Part shown: positions 36,124-43,245 of the stretch, in pieces
Layout of the letters: each line of letters starts with the position of its first letter
How positions within the stretch are numbered: position 1 is the first letter of the stretch
Assembly (NCBI RefSeq): GCF_019397265.1
Contig: NZ_CP068985.1
Location: 5,622,501-5,686,500, forward strand
Origin: Nonomuraea coxensis DSM 45129
Lineage (GTDB): Bacteria; Actinomycetota; Actinomycetes; Streptosporangiales; Streptosporangiaceae
DNA: 64,000 bases
Direction: 5' to 3'
Position numbers and translations under genes: made by a program
The notes under the pieces: model-generated
The model's input: only the letters and a program-made list of their open reading frames with translations
The model's database searches: none
What the model was told of the DNA's origin: nothing

Positions 36124-36464
36124 GGCGAGGACTCGCCGAGCGGGGTGCCCTCGTCCAGCAGGGCCCGCACCTCGTCCTCGGACATGCCCTCCAGTTCGTC
36201 GAGCAGTTCGGCGAGCTGGTCCTCGGTGACCTCGCCGAGCAGCGTCTCGTCGATGAGCCTGGCGGCCGCCGCGACGGTGAAGTCGCCGGCGAACAGCTCG
36301 TCCACGGGGAGCTCCACGCCGTACCGCTCCTGCACCTCGGCGAGGAAGCGCACGACCGTGAGCGACTGCGCGCCGAGCGCGAAGAAGTCGTCGGCGAGGG
36401 AGCGCGGAGGAGTGCTCAGGAGGCCGGTCCAGATCCCCATGACGGCTTCCTCGGTCGGTGTCAT
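36120..36464 (-). CDS. Free-standing peptidyl/acyl carrier protein
   Basis: 114 residues; first gene of the seven-gene minus-strand operon. Phosphopantetheine attachment site Ser34 in DDFFALGAQSLTVVRFL (L-G-x-x-S-L). A helical acidic tail follows the carrier domain (LGEVTEDQLAELLDELEGMS) and resembles the C-terminal tails behind NRPS1's last PCP (ELEDLSEEEALRLL). ATG with a good CCGGAG site 7 bp upstream. As no A domain is free to load it and the E1/E2 genes are in the same operon, I infer loading by acyl transfer from E2. Confidence 0.85.
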   Translation of the reverse strand: MTPTEEAVMGIWTGLLSTPPRSLADDFFALGAQSLTVVRFLAEVQERYGVELPVDELFAGDFTVAAAARLIDETLLGEVTEDQLAELLDELEGMSEDEVRALLDEGTPLGESSP

Positions 36465-36503
36465 TACCGTTCTCCGGAGGTTCAGAGGGCAGGGCTGTCT
36501 AGT

Positions 36504-36517
36504 TGGGAGCGCTCCCA
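36504..36517. promoter_or_regulatory. CebR-type LacI-family operator in the leader of the minus-strand operon
   Basis: Perfect palindrome TGGGAGCGCTCCCA, 16 bp if the flanking T/A pair is counted. It is identical to the known CebR operator of Streptomyces (cello-oligosaccharide repressor). It lies 30 to 43 bp downstream of the predicted -10 box and 40 bp before the carrier-protein start codon, so a bound repressor would block elongation or initiation. Confidence 0.85.
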
Positions 36518-36546
36518 AAAAAGACCCCGGGATCGCCCCCAGAACG

Positions 36547-36575
36547 AGCCTGGAATCACGACTCGGCATTGTCAA
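36547..36575 (-). promoter_or_regulatory. Predicted promoter of the minus-strand operon
   Basis: On the minus strand: TTGACA (36575-36570), 17-bp spacer, CAGGCT (36552-36547). This is a near-consensus housekeeping sigma promoter with transcription start near 36540. Confidence 0.6.
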
Positions 36576-36680
36576 GGGAACAGACTCTGTAATGTTTCCG
36601 AAACGGGCTTGTAAGGAACCGCAGCTAGAAGCGTTATCGCCCGGTTTCGTGGGGTATTTCCATCAAATTTTCAACTGTCG

Positions 36681-36710
36681 TTGACCGCAAGCGGAAAGCC
36701 TCCTTACGCT
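36681..36710 (+). promoter_or_regulatory. Predicted promoter of the NRPS operon
   Basis: TTGACC (36681-36686), 18-bp spacer, TACGCT (36705-36710). Transcription would start near 36717, directly before or within the operator at 36721. Confidence 0.6.
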
Positions 36711-36720
36711 GACGAAGCCG

Positions 36721-36734
36721 TGGGAGCGTTCCCA
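36721..36734. promoter_or_regulatory. CebR-type LacI-family operator at the NRPS promoter
   Basis: TGGGAGCGTTCCCA, one base away from the perfect palindrome in the leader of the opposite operon. It lies 10 bp behind the predicted -10 box, over the transcription start, a classic repressing position. Confidence 0.8.
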
Positions 36735-36777
36735 TGAATTCCCGCCTGTCCCCCGCCTGTCCGACGAAGGATGGCGC

Positions 36778-39700
36778 ATGCGCGAACTTCGCGAACCGAA
36801 CGACACCACCACGGCGACGCCCCGCGTTCCCGGGCTGACGGCGCTGGTCGAGGCGCAGGACCCGGGCCGGGTGGCCGTCGTGGACGGCGCGGCCCGCTGG
36901 ACGTACGGCGAGCTGAACGCCGCCGCCGGCCGCCTGGCCCGCCGCCTCGCCGAGGCCGGCGTCGGACGCGGCGACGTCGTCGCCCTGTACGCCGGCCGCT
37001 CCGCCCGCACCCTGGCCGCCATGCTCGCCGTGCTCAGGACCGGAGCCGCCTACCTCCCCGTGGACCCGGACTATCCGGACGCGCGGGTGCGGTTCGTGCT
37101 GGAGGACTCCGGGGCGCGGACCGTCCTGGTGCCCGACGAGCTGCGGGAACGTTTACCCGCGGACACTTCGGCGTCCGTTTTATCCCTTGACGACGATTTA
37201 TCCGCATATAGCGCTGTAAATGTAGAGGTGGCGGTTGATCCGATGGATCCCGGCTATCTGCTCTACACCTCCGGATCCACCGGCCGCCCCAAAGGCGTCG
37301 CCGTTCCGCACCGGGCGCTGCTGAACTTCCTCGCCGCCATGCGCGACCTGCTGAACTCCGGCCAGGACGACGTCTGGCTGGCGCTCACGTCGTTGTCGTT
37401 CGACATCTCGGGGCTGGAGCTGTACCTGCCGCTCGTCACCGGCGGCCGTACGGTGATCGCCGAGCCCGCCGCCGCCCGCGACGGCCACCGGCTGGCCGGG
37501 CTGATCCGCGCCGAGGGAGTCACGCACGTGCAGGCCACCCCCTCGGGATGGCGGGTGCTGCTGGCCGCCGGATACGCCGGCCCCAACGTCACGGCCCTGG
37601 TCGGCGGCGAGGCGCTGACCGTGCCGCTGGCCCGCGAGCTGCGGGCGCGCACCGGGCGGCTGTTCAACGTGTACGGGCCGACCGAGACGACGATCTGGTC
37701 CACCGCATGGGAGGTGCCCGAGGAACCCGCGGACGTCTCCATCGGCCGTCCCATCGCCAACACCCAGCTCCACGTCCTGGACGAGCGCGGCGAGCCGGCC
37801 GAGACCGGTGAGCTGTACATCGGCGGCCATGGCGTGGCCCTCGGTTACCACCGCCGCCCCGGGCTCACCGCCGAGCGGTTCGTCCCCGACCCGTACGGGC
37901 CGCCGGGCGCCCGCCTCTACCGGACCGGCGACCTCGTGCGCGCGGAGCCCGGCGGGCTGCGTTACCTCGGGCGTACCGACACGCAGGTCAAGCTCCGGGG
38001 GCACCGCATCGAGCTGGGCGAGGTGGAGTCGGCGCTGGAGGACCTGCCGGGCGTGCGGCAGGCCGTCGCCGCCGTGCACCAGGACGCCCTCGTCGCCTAC
38101 CTCGTCGGTGACGTTCCTGACGACGTGCGGGAACGTCTCGCCGAGCGGCTGCCCGCGCCCATGGTGCCCGCGCTCGTCGTCCCGATGGAGGCGCTGCCCC
38201 TCACCCCCAACGGGAAGGTGGACCGCAAGGCCCTGCCGGAGCCCGCCGCCCCGGAGGCGGGCGCGGGGGCCGCGCCGCGGACGGCGGCCGAGCGCGCGGT
38301 GGCCGAGGTCTTCGCCGAGGTCCTCGGCCTGGCCCCGCGGCCGGACGAGATGGGGCCGGGCGAGATGGGGCCGGGCGAGCCGGCCGCGGGCGGGACCAGG
38401 CCGGGCGGGCCGGCGCTCACGTCGCCGGGGGCCGGCGGCCTGGGGCTAGGGGACGACTTCTTCCTGCTGGGCGGGCACTCCTTGCTCGCCGCGCGGGCGG
38501 CGGCGCGGATCACCCGGCGGCTCGGTGTCGAGGCGCCGGTGGCGGCGCTGTTCGCGCATCCGACGGTGGAGGGGTTCGCGCGGGCGCTGGAGGAGCTGGC
38601 CGCCCCGTCGGTGCCGCTCCGGCCGCGCCCGGCGGGCAGCCCGGCGCCGATGTCGCCGAGCCAGGAGCGGGTGTGGTTCCTGTACCGGCTCGACCCGGAC
38701 GACGCCTCCTACAACGTCCATCTGGCGCGGCGGCTGCGCGGCCCGCTCGACGCCGGCCGCCTGGCGGACGCGCTGACCCGCGTCGCGGCCAGGCACGAGC
38801 CGCTGCGCACCCGTTTCCCCGAGGTGGACGGCGTGCCGGTCGCGGTGGTCGAGCCGCCGGGACCGGTGCCGGTCGAGCGGCTGGACCTGTCGGCGCTGCC
38901 CGAGGACGAACGGGAGGCGGCGGCCCTGCGGCTGGTGACGGAACGGGTGAACACGCCCCTGGACCTGGCCGCCGCGCCACCGGTGCGGGCCACGCTGATC
39001 CGGCTCTCGGCGGCGGAGCACGTGCTGTGCGTGGTGTTCCACCACGTGATCGGCGACGGCTGGTCGCAGAACGTGCTGCTGTCCGACCTGGCCGCCTGCT
39101 ACGCGGGCCGGGAGCTGCCCGCCCTGGCGGTCGGGTACGGGGACGTCGTGCACTGGCGGCGCGAGCGGGAGGCGGCGGGCGCGGGCGAGGCCGCGCTGGC
39201 GTACTGGCGGGAGCGGCTGGCCGGCGCGCCGCCGCTGGAGCTGCCCGCCGACCGGCCCCGCTCCCCCGGCCTCGCGCGGCGGGGCGCGTTCCACCGGGCC
39301 AGGCTGCCGCACGCGACGGTCTCCGCGCTGGAGGAGCTCGGCCGGCGCACGGGGACGACGCTGTTCATGGTGCTGCTGGCGGCGTACCAGGCGCTGCTGG
39401 GCCGGCACGCCGGGCAGGACGACCTGACGGTCGGCACGGCGGTCGCCGGGCGGGACCGGGTGGAGCTGGAGCCGCTGGTCGGCTTCCTGGCCGACACGCT
39501 GGTGCTGCGCGCCGACCTGTCGGGCGATCCGGCGTTCACCGAGTTGCTGGCGCGGACGAGGGAGTCGGTGCTCGGCGCGCTCGGGCACGGGGACGTGCCG
39601 ATGGAGCGGCTGGGCGCGGGCGACGGCAGTCCGCTGTTCAGCACCATGATGATCCTGCACACGCAGGACGACGGCGCGCCGGTGCCGGTGGGCGAGGCCA

Positions 39701-42700
39701 CGGCCGAGGTGTTCCACGCCGCGTACGCGCCGGCGCGCTTCGACCTGACGCTGGACGCCTGGCCGGCGGAGGGCGCGCTGGACCTGGTCTTCGGGTACGA
39801 GGCCGCGCTGTTCGACGCGGCGACCGTCGAGGGCCTGGCCCGCCGCTTCACCGCGCTGCTGGCCGGCGCCGTCGCCGAGCCGGAGGCGCGCCTGTCGCGG
39901 CTGACCCGGGTGACGGGCGAGGAGCGGGAGCGGCTGGTACACGGCCCGAACGACACCGCGACGGCGCTGCCCGCCGTGCCCGGCCTCCTGCCGCTGGTCG
40001 AGGCGCGGGACCCGGGCCGGGTGGCCGTCGTGGACGGCGCGGCCCGCTGGACCTACGGCGAGCTGGACGCCACCGCCAACCGGCTGGCCCGCCGCCTCGC
40101 CGAGGCCGGCGTCGGACGCGGCGACGTCGTCGCCCTGTACGCCGGCCGCTCCGCCCGCACCCTGGCCGCCATGCTCGCGGTACTCAAGACCGGAGCCGCC
40201 TACCTCCCCGTCGACCCGGACTATCCGGACGCGCGGGTGCGGTTCGTGCTGGAGGACTCCGGGGCGCGGGCGGTGCTCGTGCCGGACGAGCTGCGGGAAC
40301 GCCTCCCCGCCACCCCCGTCGCGGCGCTGTCCCTCGACGCCGACCTGTCCGCGTACAGCGCGGCGAAGCCGGAGGTGACCGTCCACCCTGAGGACCCCGC
40401 CTACCTGCTCTACACCTCCGGGTCCACCGGGCGTCCGAAGGGCGTCGTGGTGCCGCACCGGGCGCTGCTGAACCTCCTCGTCGCCATGCGCGACCTCCTG
40501 GGCTCCGGCGAGGACGACGTCTGGCTGGCGCTCACGTCGTTGTCGTTCGACATCTCGGGGCTGGAGCTGTACCTGCCGCTCGTGACCGGCGGCCGTACGG
40601 TGATCGCCGGCCCGGAGGCGGCGCTCGACGGGGCGCTGCTGGCCGGCCTGGTCCGCGCCGAGGGGGTCACGCACGTGCAGGCGACGCCCTCCGGATGGCG
40701 GGTGCTGCTCGCCGGGGGCTTCAGCGCTCCTGAAGTCACCGCGCTGGCGGGCGGGGAGGCGCTGAGCGAGCCCCTGGCGCGCGAGCTGCGGGCGCGCACG
40801 GCGCGGCTGTTCAACGTGTACGGCCCCACCGAGACGACGATCTGGTCCACGGCCTGGGAGGTGCCGCGGGACCCGGGGCACGTGCTCATCGGCCGCCCGA
40901 TCGGCAACACCCAGGTCTACGTCCTGGACGAGCACGGCGAACCGGCGTACACCGGCGAGCTGCACCTCGGCGGCCACGGACTGGCCCTCGGCTACCACCG
41001 CCGGCCCGCCCTCACCGCCGAACGGTTCGTCCCCGGCCCGTTCGGCGCGGCGGGCGGCCGGCTCTACCGGACCGGCGACGTCGTACGGCTGCGCACCGAC
41101 GGCACCCTCCAGTACGTGGGCCGCACCGACACCCAGGTCAAGCTCCGCGGGCACCGCATCGAGCTGGGCGAGATCGAGTCGGCGCTGGAGTCCCTCCCCG
41201 GCGTCCGCCAGGCCGTCGCGTCCGTCCACCAGGACACCCTCATCGCGTACCTGGTGGGTGACGCCCCCGGCGACGTGCGGGAACGCCTCGCCGAACGGCT
41301 GCCCGCGCCCATGGTGCCCTCGCTCGTCGTCCCGATGGAGGCGCTGCCCCGCACCCCCAACGGCAAGATCGACCGTGGGGCGCTGCCCGTGCCGGGGACG
41401 CGGCCGGGCGAGGAGACGCCGCCGCGGCCCCGCGAGGCCGGGACGGCGCCGCCGCTGTCGCCCGCGCAGGAACGGCTCTGGTTCCTGCACTCGTACCTGG
41501 AGGGGGACACCTCCGGCCACCTGAGCCAGGCGCGCCGGCTGCGCGGCCCCCTGGACGAGGACGCGCTCGCGGCCGCCGTCGCGGCGCTGCCCGCCCGGCA
41601 CGAGGCGCTGCGCACCCGCTACGAGGCCGACGCCGAAGGCCGGCCGCGCGCCGTCGTCCAGGACGCGCACACCCTGCCGCTCGCCCGCCACGACCTGAGC
41701 ACGCGGCCCGGCGCCGCCGAGGGCCTCACCTTCAAAGAGGCGGCCGCCGCGGAGCTGGTGGCGGAGGTCGCCGGGGAGCCGTTCGACCTGGGGGCGGCGC
41801 CGCCGGTGCGGGCGGCGCTGATCCGCCTGGCCCCGGACGACCACGTGCTGTGCCTGGCCGCGCACCCGATCGCGGCCGACGACTGGACGCTGCCGATGCT
41901 GCTGGCCGACCTGGCCGCGCTGTACGAGGGCCGGGACGTCCCCCCGCCGCCCGTGCAGGCGGGCGACGTCACGCTCTGGCGGGCGCGCCGCGAGCGGCTG
42001 GCCGAGCCCGCGCTGGAGCAGTGGTGCGCCCGGCTGGCCGGGGCCCCGGTCCTCGACCTGCCACTGGACCGGCCCCGGCCCGCCGTACCCTCCAGGATCG
42101 CCGCGAGCCACGAGGCGCGGCTGGGCGGCGACCTGGCCCGGGAGCTGCGGCGGCTCGGCGCGGACGCCGGGGGCGGGCTGTCCACGGTGCTGCTGGCCGC
42201 GTACCAGGTGCTGCTGGCCCGGCAGGCCGGGCAGACCGGGTTCGTGATCGGCCTGCCGGTGCCGGGGCGGGAGCGGCCGGAGCTCTCCCGGGTCGCCGGG
42301 CATCTCACCCGGCACCTGGTGCTGCGCGGCGACCTGTCCGGCGATCCCGGCTTCGGCGAGCTGCTGCGGCGTACGCAGGAGGCCGAGCGGGAGGCGGGCG
42401 AGCACGCCGACCTCTCCCCCGAACGGCTCGTCACCGCGCTCGGCGTGGAGCGGGACCCCGGCCGCGAGCCGCTGTTCCAGACCACGCTCACCGTGCGGGA
42501 GCAGGCCCCGCCGGAGGCCGCCTTCGGCGAGCCGTTCGCGCCGCGGCCCGCCGACCTCGCCTACGACGTGGCGCTGGAGGCCCGGCCGGACGGCGACGGC
42601 CTGGTCCTGGCCTTCCACCACGACGCGGCGGTGCTGACGGCGGACAGCGTGGCGCGGCTGGCCGACGGGTTCCTGGCGCTGCTCGGCGCCGTGGCGAGGA

Positions 42701-43245
42701 ACCCCGCCCGGCGCCTGACCGAACTGGCCGGCTCGGGAGAGCCGGCGGGGGCGGGCGGCGGGGAAGGGGCCGAGCGGGTGCTGGATCCGTGGGGCGTTCC
42801 TGTGCCGCCGGGCGCGATCGGCGAGCTGTGGCGGGGCGGGGTCCGTACCGGTGAGCGGGTCAGGCGGCACCCGGACGGGCGGCTGGAACGCCTGCCCGCC
42901 CCGCCCACCGTCGGCACCGCCGGCACCGGCCCGCGTCCCGCCTACGTCGCGCCGCGCACCGACGCCGAGGCGCTGGTCGCCGACGTCTGGGGCGAGCTGC
43001 TCGGCGTGGCCCGGGTCGGCGTCGACGACGACTTCTTCCGGCTCGGCGGCCACTCCCTGCTGGCCGTGCGGGCCGCCGCCCGGCTGCGCGCCACCGTCGA
43101 GGTGGACGTGCCGATCAGGACGTTCTTCACGCACCGGACGCTGGCCGGGTTCGCGGCGGCGACGGAGGAGATCCTGCTGGCCGAGCTGGAGGACCTGTCC
43201 GAGGAGGAGGCGCTGCGCCTGCTCGACCCCACGGAGGCCCGGTGA
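36778..43245 (+). CDS. NRPS 1: A-PCP-C-A-C(degenerate)-A(remnant)-PCP
   Basis: 2155 residues. A1 (about 10-490; LLYTSGSTGRPKGV near 160, YGPTETT near 299), PCP1 (GGHSL near 565), C1 (HHVIGDG near 755, intact), A2 (about 1060-1535), C2 (about 1555-1980) with AHPIAADD where HHxxxDG belongs, an A-domain remnant (about 2000-2040: GELWRGGVRTGERVRRHPDG, keeping only late motifs), and PCP2 (GGHSL near 2091). No PCP follows A2 directly. Both A domains give the pocket pattern D-I-L-Q-L-G-V-I-W, which resembles glycine codes. The ATG at 36778 is the first in frame. Three TTA codons lie at 37153, 37180 and 37198. The C-terminal helical tail likely docks to NRPS2, whose GTG overlaps this stop. There is no loading C domain, so acylation must come in trans. 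Confidence 0.9.
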   Translation: MRELREPNDTTTATPRVPGLTALVEAQDPGRVAVVDGAARWTYGELNAAAGRLARRLAEAGVGRGDVVALYAGRSARTLAAMLAVLRTGAAYLPVDPDYPDARVRFVLEDSGARTVLVPDELRERLPADTSASVLSLDDDLSAYSAVNVEVAVDPMDPGYLLYTSGSTGRPKGVAVPHRALLNFLAAMRDLLNSGQDDVWLALTSLSFDISGLELYLPLVTGGRTVIAEPAAARDGHRLAGLIRAEGVTHVQATPSGWRVLLAAGYAGPNVTALVGGEALTVPLARELRARTGRLFNVYGPTETTIWSTAWEVPEEPADVSIGRPIANTQLHVLDERGEPAETGELYIGGHGVALGYHRRPGLTAERFVPDPYGPPGARLYRTGDLVRAEPGGLRYLGRTDTQVKLRGHRIELGEVESALEDLPGVRQAVAAVHQDALVAYLVGDVPDDVRERLAERLPAPMVPALVVPMEALPLTPNGKVDRKALPEPAAPEAGAGAAPRTAAERAVAEVFAEVLGLAPRPDEMGPGEMGPGEPAAGGTRPGGPALTSPGAGGLGLGDDFFLLGGHSLLAARAAARITRRLGVEAPVAALFAHPTVEGFARALEELAAPSVPLRPRPAGSPAPMSPSQERVWFLYRLDPDDASYNVHLARRLRGPLDAGRLADALTRVAARHEPLRTRFPEVDGVPVAVVEPPGPVPVERLDLSALPEDEREAAALRLVTERVNTPLDLAAAPPVRATLIRLSAAEHVLCVVFHHVIGDGWSQNVLLSDLAACYAGRELPALAVGYGDVVHWRREREAAGAGEAALAYWRERLAGAPPLELPADRPRSPGLARRGAFHRARLPHATVSALEELGRRTGTTLFMVLLAAYQALLGRHAGQDDLTVGTAVAGRDRVELEPLVGFLADTLVLRADLSGDPAFTELLARTRESVLGALGHGDVPMERLGAGDGSPLFSTMMILHTQDDGAPVPVGEATAEVFHAAYAPARFDLTLDAWPAEGALDLVFGYEAALFDAATVEGLARRFTALLAGAVAEPEARLSRLTRVTGEERERLVHGPNDTATALPAVPGLLPLVEARDPGRVAVVDGAARWTYGELDATANRLARRLAEAGVGRGDVVALYAGRSARTLAAMLAVLKTGAAYLPVDPDYPDARVRFVLEDSGARAVLVPDELRERLPATPVAALSLDADLSAYSAAKPEVTVHPEDPAYLLYTSGSTGRPKGVVVPHRALLNLLVAMRDLLGSGEDDVWLALTSLSFDISGLELYLPLVTGGRTVIAGPEAALDGALLAGLVRAEGVTHVQATPSGWRVLLAGGFSAPEVTALAGGEALSEPLARELRARTARLFNVYGPTETTIWSTAWEVPRDPGHVLIGRPIGNTQVYVLDEHGEPAYTGELHLGGHGLALGYHRRPALTAERFVPGPFGAAGGRLYRTGDVVRLRTDGTLQYVGRTDTQVKLRGHRIELGEIESALESLPGVRQAVASVHQDTLIAYLVGDAPGDVRERLAERLPAPMVPSLVVPMEALPRTPNGKIDRGALPVPGTRPGEETPPRPREAGTAPPLSPAQERLWFLHSYLEGDTSGHLSQARRLRGPLDEDALAAAVAALPARHEALRTRYEADAEGRPRAVVQDAHTLPLARHDLSTRPGAAEGLTFKEAAAAELVAEVAGEPFDLGAAPPVRAALIRLAPDDHVLCLAAHPIAADDWTLPMLLADLAALYEGRDVPPPPVQAGDVTLWRARRERLAEPALEQWCARLAGAPVLDLPLDRPRPAVPSRIAASHEARLGGDLARELRRLGADAGGGLSTVLLAAYQVLLARQAGQTGFVIGLPVPGRERPELSRVAGHLTRHLVLRGDLSGDPGFGELLRRTQEAEREAGEHADLSPERLVTALGVERDPGREPLFQTTLTVREQAPPEAAFGEPFAPRPADLAYDVALEARPDGDGLVLAFHHDAAVLTADSVARLADGFLALLGAVARNPARRLTELAGSGEPAGAGGGEGAERVLDPWGVPVPPGAIGELWRGGVRTGERVRRHPDGRLERLPAPPTVGTAGTGPRPAYVAPRTDAEALVADVWGELLGVARVGVDDDFFRLGGHSLLAVRAAARLRATVEVDVPIRTFFTHRTLAGFAAATEEILLAELEDLSEEEALRLLDPTEAR
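36844..37150 (+). repeat. Near-identical segment of A1, copy 1
   Basis: This start of A1 matches the start of A2 at 40000-40301 almost base for base (for example GTGGCCGTCGTGGACGGCGC in both), far above what protein conservation requires. The match breaks off sharply at the AT-rich patch starting near 37150 and resumes further on. Confidence 0.75.
37195..37210 (+). repeat. AT-rich 16-bp element, copy 2
   Basis: GATTTATCCGCATATA on the plus (coding) strand of NRPS1, inside an AT-rich patch (about 37150-37245). It is identical to 34211-34226 read on the minus strand. Confidence 0.8.
40000..40301 (+). repeat. Near-identical segment of A2, copy 2
   Basis: Second copy of the A-domain start described at 36844-37150; the region encoding LALTSLSFDISGLELYLPLV (40525-40584, versus 37379-37438) is also nearly identical. 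This indicates recent duplication or gene conversion. Confidence 0.75.

Noticed and set aside
36594..36605. GTTTCCGAAAC near the divergent NRPS promoters as a third operator
   Set aside because: It is a short odd-length palindrome with no second copy and no known matching regulator. The two TGGGAGCG sites explain control better.
37187..37215. Internal promoter in the AT-rich patch (TTGACG followed by TATAGC)
   Set aside because: The spacing is only 14 bp and no gene start fits downstream in a useful way; AT richness alone makes such boxes likely.
36580..37245. AT-rich stretches as remnants of a mobile element
   Set aside because: No terminal inverted repeats, target duplications or transposase fragments were seen, and the NRPS1 frame continues unbroken through the patch.
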